A DNA stretch of 64,000 nt from Sinomonas sp. P10A9 (GTDB lineage: Bacteria; Actinomycetota; Actinomycetes; Actinomycetales; Micrococcaceae), in assembly GCF_041022165.1 (NCBI RefSeq), contig NZ_CP163302.1:3968001-4032000 (forward strand). Reading direction: 5' to 3'. The notes beneath the pieces were generated by a model. That model had not been told where the DNA came from. It saw only the letters and a list, made by a program, of their open reading frames with translations, and made no database searches. Below are positions 59,948 to 64,000 of the stretch, in pieces (positions within the stretch are counted from its first letter, which is position 1; each line of letters opens with the position of its first letter). A program made the position numbers and the translations under genes.

Positions 59948-61108
59948 TCAGGCCGGAGACGAGACGAGTTCCTTCGCAGCTTCCTCGGCGGCGACCTCTG
60001 GGGCGGCTTCCGGAGCAGGCGTCGCGGCTGACGCGGCTGGCGCGGATGCAACGGTGGAGGTGGATGCAACGGCGGGCGTCGCGGCCGCTCCGGCGCTGGA
60101 AGCCGATGCGGTCTTGGACTCCCCTTCCGCGGCGGGCTTCACGTCCGCCGCCACGGACCCGCGCAGGATCGGGTTGACGGCGGTGACCGTCCCGAGCTCC
60201 GGCATGAGCTGGCGCGCGGAGACCGGGGCCTTCGGTGCCGTGCGGGCCGCTGCGGGCTTTGCCACCGGGGCCGCAGGGACCACCGGCTGGGTGGCCGTGG
60301 TGGTCTTGCGGGGCTTGCGCTTCGGAGCTGCCTTGGGCTTCTCCGCAGACGCATCGGCGGCGGAAACGGCGGCGATCTGGCCCGTGTCGCCGGTCCTGCG
60401 CGACGAGCGGGCTGCAGGCTTCACCACGGGCGCGGCAGGTGAAGCGTCGGCGGCCGCGGTCTCGGCGCGCACCGAATCGGCAAGCACCGTCTCGGCAAGC
60501 ACCGTCTCGACCACGTCCACACCGCCGGCCGCCGCGTTTGCCGTCAGTGCGGGAGCCACCGGGGCGTCGGCCGCCGGGGCGGGAGCGGGCACCGCGTCAG
60601 CCGCGCTCGCAGCGCGCTCCATCTCCTCGGCCGCCGCGAGCGCAGCCTGGATCTCGGCGGAGTTGCGCGCGTACTGCACCAGCAGCACGGTGAGGTGCGT
60701 GATCGCGAGGAGCACCACCGGAGGCATGGCCGCCACGAGGGCGGAGACGGCGATCGGCACATTGCCGTTCGACGCCTTGACGGCGAGGATCGCGTGGATC
60801 GAGTTGGCTGCGGTCGAGACCACGGCGCCGAAGAACAGCAGGATCCACGGGTAGAACTGCTCCTTGCCCTCGCGGCCGGCGAGGGCAACGATGGCAACCG
60901 TCGCGGCGACGATCATGCCGTCCACGATGAGCGGCCACATCCACCCGATCTCGGGGTTGATGCCCGCGCGGACGGCGAGGTCGGTAAGGGCTGAGAAGCT
61001 CAGGACGAAGGCGCCTGAGCCGATGACGACCGTCGATGCGATGCCGGTGGCAACGATAGGTCGCGAGATAGGCTTATGCTTCACACGTTGGAGATTCTGG
61101 GGGTTCAC
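59948..61108 (-). CDS. DUF2637 membrane protein with long Ala/Pro-rich tail
   Basis: This 386-residue protein has four membrane segments in its first 155 residues (for example IVATGIASTVVIGSGAFVLS, WMWPLIVDGMIVAATVAIVA and VPIAVSALVAAMPPVVLLAI), matching DUF2637. That domain is found in actinobacterial chromosomes, mobile elements and SpdB-like transfer proteins. A long disordered Ala/Pro/Lys-rich cytoplasmic tail (about residues 165-386) follows, with a basic patch (KPKAAPKRKPRKTTTA) that could touch nucleic acid. Nothing mobile is adjacent, and the function is unknown. Confidence 0.75.
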   Translation of the reverse strand: MNPQNLQRVKHKPISRPIVATGIASTVVIGSGAFVLSFSALTDLAVRAGINPEIGWMWPLIVDGMIVAATVAIVALAGREGKEQFYPWILLFFGAVVSTAANSIHAILAVKASNGNVPIAVSALVAAMPPVVLLAITHLTVLLVQYARNSAEIQAALAAAEEMERAASAADAVPAPAPAADAPVAPALTANAAAGGVDVVETVLAETVLADSVRAETAAADASPAAPVVKPAARSSRRTGDTGQIAAVSAADASAEKPKAAPKRKPRKTTTATQPVVPAAPVAKPAAARTAPKAPVSARQLMPELGTVTAVNPILRGSVAADVKPAAEGESKTASASSAGAAATPAVASTSTVASAPAASAATPAPEAAPEVAAEEAAKELVSSPA

Positions 61109-61171
61109 CCTAGTTTTCTACCATGCCGTGGATACCGTCAGATGACGATATCCACGACGGCGTCCGCACCC

Positions 61172-62131
61172 TCACCTCCGCCGGTAGTAGTCCCTCCAAA
61201 TCAGCCGATGGATCGGGATGAGCCGGGGCAGTGACCGGACCCCCGGGATGAAGGGGACGAGCATGAGGGCGAGCGTCAGGACAACCATGATTCCGCTGAT
61301 CACGAGGTCCGCGTTGGAGAGCCCGTTGAACGGCGGGATCTGGTACCAGAACGAGAACAGCCACAGCCAGGACTGGCCGGGGTAGTTGCCGGTCTCGTTC
61401 ATCATGCCCCACTGGTCACCCGTGAGGTGCTGTGCGTCCGCCAGGCCCTTGAAGTACGTTCCGTCGCCGAGCAGCAACTCGGTCCGTGTGTGGTCCAAGC
61501 CCGCGAGCGTCCCGCCGTCGAGCACGCGGTCCAGCGAACCGGACTGGGCCATCCCGAGCAGCGCCGAATCCAGCGCCGGCACGGGCCCGTAATCGCCCGA
61601 CGCGACCTTGGCGGGGTCGTTGTCCGGGGCCTTCGAGAGGGCGTCTGAGTAGGCGCTGCTCCAGTCGGTGCGCTGCTGGTCCGTAGCGGTGTTCCACGCC
61701 GCGATCTCTGCCGGCTGCTGCGGCAGCGTGGCGAGCGGCCCGAGGACGAGGTCCTGGGCGGTGTCGACCGGCAGGCGGGCACCGGAGAGGCTCTGCAGAT
61801 CGATTGGCCCGAGCGTCTGGCTCGCCCCCGGAGTCGAGTTGTAGGGGGGCCCGTACTGGGCGGTGCCGCTCGTCCCGCCGAGCTCGGCGGTCGCCGTCGC
61901 CACGAAGTCCGACGGCGCGGTGGTCGCCCACTGCTTGAGCGTCACCGGGGCGTCGTCGGGAGAACCGACGACGGCGGCGAGTCCCACGGTGAGCACTCCC
62001 ACGACGACGCACGCGTACACGAGCTCCTTGACGAGGTCGTACTCGCGGACGGCCCCCGTCCATGGCCGTCGGTCGAGGTCCCTTGCGCCCCGGTGTTCAT
62101 GCGGCGTCCGGCTGCGTTCCTTGATGCTCAT
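61172..62131 (-). CDS. Membrane partner protein of split cytochrome b
   Basis: This 319-residue protein has one membrane segment near the N-terminus (LVYACVVVGVLTVGLAAVVG) and two near the C-terminus (WLWLFSFWYQIP and LVISGIMVVLTLALMLVPFI), with about 200 extracytoplasmic residues between them. It lacks the PEWY motif of ordinary cytochrome b C-terminal halves or subunit IV, though its position fits such a subunit. The ATG overlaps the cytochrome b stop by 4 bp (ATGA). It probably forms a complex with the b-type cytochrome. I do not recognise a named family. Confidence 0.6.
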   Translation of the reverse strand: MSIKERSRTPHEHRGARDLDRRPWTGAVREYDLVKELVYACVVVGVLTVGLAAVVGSPDDAPVTLKQWATTAPSDFVATATAELGGTSGTAQYGPPYNSTPGASQTLGPIDLQSLSGARLPVDTAQDLVLGPLATLPQQPAEIAAWNTATDQQRTDWSSAYSDALSKAPDNDPAKVASGDYGPVPALDSALLGMAQSGSLDRVLDGGTLAGLDHTRTELLLGDGTYFKGLADAQHLTGDQWGMMNETGNYPGQSWLWLFSFWYQIPPFNGLSNADLVISGIMVVLTLALMLVPFIPGVRSLPRLIPIHRLIWRDYYRRR

Positions 62132-62844
62132 GAGGGGTTGCCTCCCTGTGCTGCGGACCCACTCGGTGCTGCGGACCCACTCGGACGAAGCTGGGCGTCC
62201 GTCTCCGACGCCTCGAGCGGCGGGACGACGCCGTGCACGCGGACGAGGAGGACGTGCAGCACGACGACGGCCCCCACCGCGAGCGGCAGCAGCACGATGT
62301 GCCACATGAGGATCTGCCCGAGGTTCGCGACGTTGAACCACGCGCCCACCCCCACCGAGTTGAGGGCGTCCTTGGCCTGGAAGGCGATCCACTGGGAGTC
62401 GAAATTGGTCTGGAGGAGGTAGCCCGTGAAAGCGGTCACGATCGAGACCACGAACGAGATGACGCCCGTGATCCATGTCAGCGCGCGTCCTCCGCGCCAC
62501 GACGCCATCCAGAACTTCCCCCACAGGTGGATGACCATGAACATGAAGAACAGCTCCACACCCCACAGGTGGGTGCTGTTGATGAAGTGGCCGGTCGCGG
62601 ACACGTGGTACCAGGCCGGGCCGTTGAGCCCGAGGATCACGCCCGAGACGATCACGTACAGGAGCGCCGCGATGGCTCCCATCCCGAACACGTAGATCCA
62701 CGACGCCACGTAGCTGGGCTGGGTCTCCGGAAGGAGCTTGTCAGGGGGAAGCGTGCGCACCCCCCACTGCCTGAACCTGCCGGTCCAGTTGACGATGTGC
62801 CCTCCGGGAGGCGCGCTCTGGGAGTCCGCTGGTGTGCCGCTCAC
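62128..62844 (-). CDS. Cytochrome b N-terminal domain (b/b6-type) protein
   Basis: This 238-residue b-type cytochrome has four membrane helices. The heme ligands are paired His residues in TGHFINSTHLWGVELFFMFM, FMVIHLWGKFW and MWHIVLLPLAVGAVVVLHVL. Other landmarks are SYVASWIYVFGMGAIAALLY, WITGVISFVVSIVTAFTGYL and the quinone-site-like LQTNFDSQWIA. It corresponds to the N-terminal half of bc1 cytochrome b or to cytochrome b6. No Rieske or cytochrome c gene is next to it. The GTG at 62844 overlaps the stop of a small membrane protein (GTGA). Confidence 0.75.
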   Translation of the reverse strand: MSGTPADSQSAPPGGHIVNWTGRFRQWGVRTLPPDKLLPETQPSYVASWIYVFGMGAIAALLYVIVSGVILGLNGPAWYHVSATGHFINSTHLWGVELFFMFMVIHLWGKFWMASWRGGRALTWITGVISFVVSIVTAFTGYLLQTNFDSQWIAFQAKDALNSVGVGAWFNVANLGQILMWHIVLLPLAVGAVVVLHVLLVRVHGVVPPLEASETDAQLRPSGSAAPSGSAAQGGNPS

Positions 62845-63017
62845 CGCCGTCCCCTTCCCCCGGGGAAGGGCAGGAACAGCGCGGCGACGAACAGCAGGAT
62901 CATCACGATGATGACGATGAGGTTCCCCAGCTGCACTGTGAAGGATCCCCACCCGAGATAGATGCCGTCGGCGCCGAGACGGGCCGCTGCGGTCAACGCA
63001 TTCAGTGTCGTGTCCAC
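62841..63017 (-). CDS. Small single-span membrane protein upstream of cytochrome b
   Basis: A frame of 58 codons starts at a GTG at 63017. It reads VDTTLNALTAAARLGADGIY and then one hydrophobic segment (NLIVIIVMILLFVAALFLPF), ending in a basic PGGRGRR tail. The stop overlaps the cytochrome b start by GTGA, so it is translated with it. It is a likely small subunit or assembly factor of the cytochrome complex. The sequence alone shows no cofactor site. Confidence 0.6.
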   Translation of the reverse strand: MDTTLNALTAAARLGADGIYLGWGSFTVQLGNLIVIIVMILLFVAALFLPFPGGRGRR

Positions 63018-63051
63018 GGCACCACGGTCCGCCCGGCGCCGACGCCCAGAT

Positions 63052-63068
63052 AGGGGCTTAGGGCCCCT
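63052..63068. terminator. Short hairpin after the aldehyde dehydrogenase gene
   Basis: AGGGGC and GCCCCT flank TTAGG, 39 bp after the aldehyde dehydrogenase stop and 35 bp before the small membrane-protein start. The stem is short and has no T-run, so it is a weak terminator candidate. Confidence 0.35.
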
Positions 63069-63106
63069 CGCCCAAAGTCTCAGCTGTCACTCAGGTGATG
63101 CGCGTC

Positions 63107-64000
63107 TCAGAACGGATACGGCGCGATCTCGGGTCGCATGGTGAGCCACTGGATCTCCGTGAACGCGTCGATGTTCGACGTCGCGCCGCCGAATCTCGAG
63201 CCTGTCCCGGACGCACCCACACCGCCGAACGGGGCGTTGGCCTCGTCGGAGACGGTCTGCTCGTTGATGTGGACCTTGCCCGAATGGACGCGGTCGGCGA
63301 TCTTCATGGCCGTGCCGACGTCGCCGAGGATACCGACAGACAGCCCGTACTCGCTCGCGTTGACCATCTCAACGACCTCGTCGACGCTGGAGAACCTCGT
63401 GACCGGGGCAACCGGGCCGAAGATCTCGACGGCGAAAGCGGGGTTGTCCAGCTCAAGGTCCGCCAGCACCGTGGGCCGGTAGAACAGCGCCTCGTAGCTG
63501 CCGCCGGCCGTGAGGCGTCCGCCGCGCGCAACGGCGTCCTGGACGAGGCTGTCGATCTTGTCGCGCTGGGCCTCGTCGATGATCGGCCCGAGGGCCACGT
63601 CAGAGGTAGCGGGATCGCCGACCGGCAGGTTCTCGGCCTTCGCAGACAGCTCTGCGACGTAGTCGTCGTACAGCGAGTCGTGGACGAAATGCCGACCCGT
63701 CGCCATGCAGATCTGGCCCTGGTGCAAGAACGAGCCGAAAGCGCCGGCGGACGCGGCCTTCGCGAGGTCCGCCCCCGGCAGCACGATGAGCGCGCTGTTG
63801 CCACCAAGCTCGAGGTGTGCGCGCTTCAGCAGACGCGCGGCAGACTCGCCCACCTTGCGGCCCGCCGCGGTGGAGCCCGTGAACGAGACAACCCGCACTT
63901 CAGGCGCCTCGACCACGGCGGCCCCTGTCTCGGCGCCGCCGGGCAGGAGCGAGAGCACACCGGCTGGCAGCCCGGCCTCCTCGAAGATGCGCATGAGCGT
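63107..64000 (-). CDS. Aldehyde dehydrogenase, C-terminal part (benzaldehyde/vanillin-type)
   Basis: The last 297 residues of an NAD(P)-dependent aldehyde dehydrogenase; the 5' part lies beyond the right edge. Visible motifs are FTGSTAAGRKVGE, the Glu in AHLELGGNSALIVLPG, the nucleophile Cys in HQGQICMATGRHF, and EIFGPVAPVTRFSS. The GQICMATGR context and the FTEIQWLTM end resemble benzaldehyde, salicylaldehyde or vanillin dehydrogenases. This fits the aromatic catabolism elsewhere in the window. It is not the same clade as the CreC-like enzyme at 42995. Confidence 0.85.
   Translation of the reverse strand, partial: TLMRIFEEAGLPAGVLSLLPGGAETGAAVVEAPEVRVVSFTGSTAAGRKVGESAARLLKRAHLELGGNSALIVLPGADLAKAASAGAFGSFLHQGQICMATGRHFVHDSLYDDYVAELSAKAENLPVGDPATSDVALGPIIDEAQRDKIDSLVQDAVARGGRLTAGGSYEALFYRPTVLADLELDNPAFAVEIFGPVAPVTRFSSVDEVVEMVNASEYGLSVGILGDVGTAMKIADRVHSGKVHINEQTVSDEANAPFGGVGASGTGSRFGGATSNIDAFTEIQWLTMRPEIAPYPF

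Overview
The window is high-GC DNA with actinobacterial gene style: GTG starts, frequent ATGA and GTGA overlaps, a SigB/SigF-type sigma factor, a DosR-like regulator, a DUF2637 protein and a split cytochrome b cluster. Protein content and context suggest a soil Micrococcaceae-type organism (Arthrobacter, Sinomonas and relatives). The genus is an inference. The window is mostly catabolic: two large operons for unusual carbon sources, sugar-uptake genes, and regulators. An AT-richer island and a set of decayed genes lie in the middle.

Layout. 1-1300: the start of a 4-oxalomesaconate-hydratase-like amidohydrolase (protocatechuate/gallate 4,5-cleavage) and a divergent LysR regulator. 1335-13978: assorted single genes (nucleotidyltransferase-fold protein, two alpha/beta hydrolases, muconolactone-isomerase-like protein, ketopantoate-reductase-family protein, a DUF1214/DUF1254 pair, a stand-alone condensation-domain protein, an SDR lacking its catalytic Lys, a DHFR-fold protein, a large secreted YncE/phosphoesterase fusion, and a SOUL protein). 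14197-23700: one continuous operon encoding a biotin carrier, biotin carboxylase, pyruvate-carboxylase-like carboxyltransferase, HAD phosphatase, a two-part PEP-synthase-like phosphotransferase and acetoacetyl-CoA synthetase. A convergent IclR regulator follows.

24800-34800 is a plastic zone. It holds two genes truncated at one junction (an AHSA1 protein and a YoeB toxin), a NYN protein with an in-frame amber codon, a giant restriction-helicase gene collapsed to its two ends, an AT-richer nucleotide-metabolism island (two thymidylate-synthase-fold proteins, metallophosphoesterase, MazG, dTMP kinase, HAD protein, two unknowns) and a decayed IS1380 transposase. 35245-44626 is a complete cre-type cluster for 4-cresol: P450, PEP-synthase-like pair, SDR, ferredoxin, ferredoxin reductase, HD phosphohydrolase and aldehyde dehydrogenase. 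The methyl group is oxidised while the phenol is held as a phosphate ester, and the expected product is 4-hydroxybenzoate. 44696-50591: LacI regulator, a sugar ABC importer, a truncated isomerase and an oxidoreductase. 50727-57829: two VOC proteins, a membrane protein, a two-component system, TetR with double operators facing a stress sigma factor, a degenerate-receiver regulator and an XRE regulator. 57906-64000: ilvD, a DUF2637 protein, a cytochrome b cluster and the C-terminal part of an aldehyde dehydrogenase.

Most interesting hypothesis: the 14-24 kb operon looks like a ketone (acetone-type) carboxylation pathway not built on the known Acx acetone carboxylase. A PEP-synthase-like pair would phosphorylate the enol, a biotin-dependent three-subunit carboxylase would add CO2, and acetoacetyl-CoA synthetase would activate the product. 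Its carboxyltransferase lacks the Arg that holds the carboxylate of pyruvate. Its PEP-synthase-like pair is a clear paralogue of the cresol-phosphorylating pair 16 kb away, so phosphorylating an inert hydroxyl or enol is a shared theme here.
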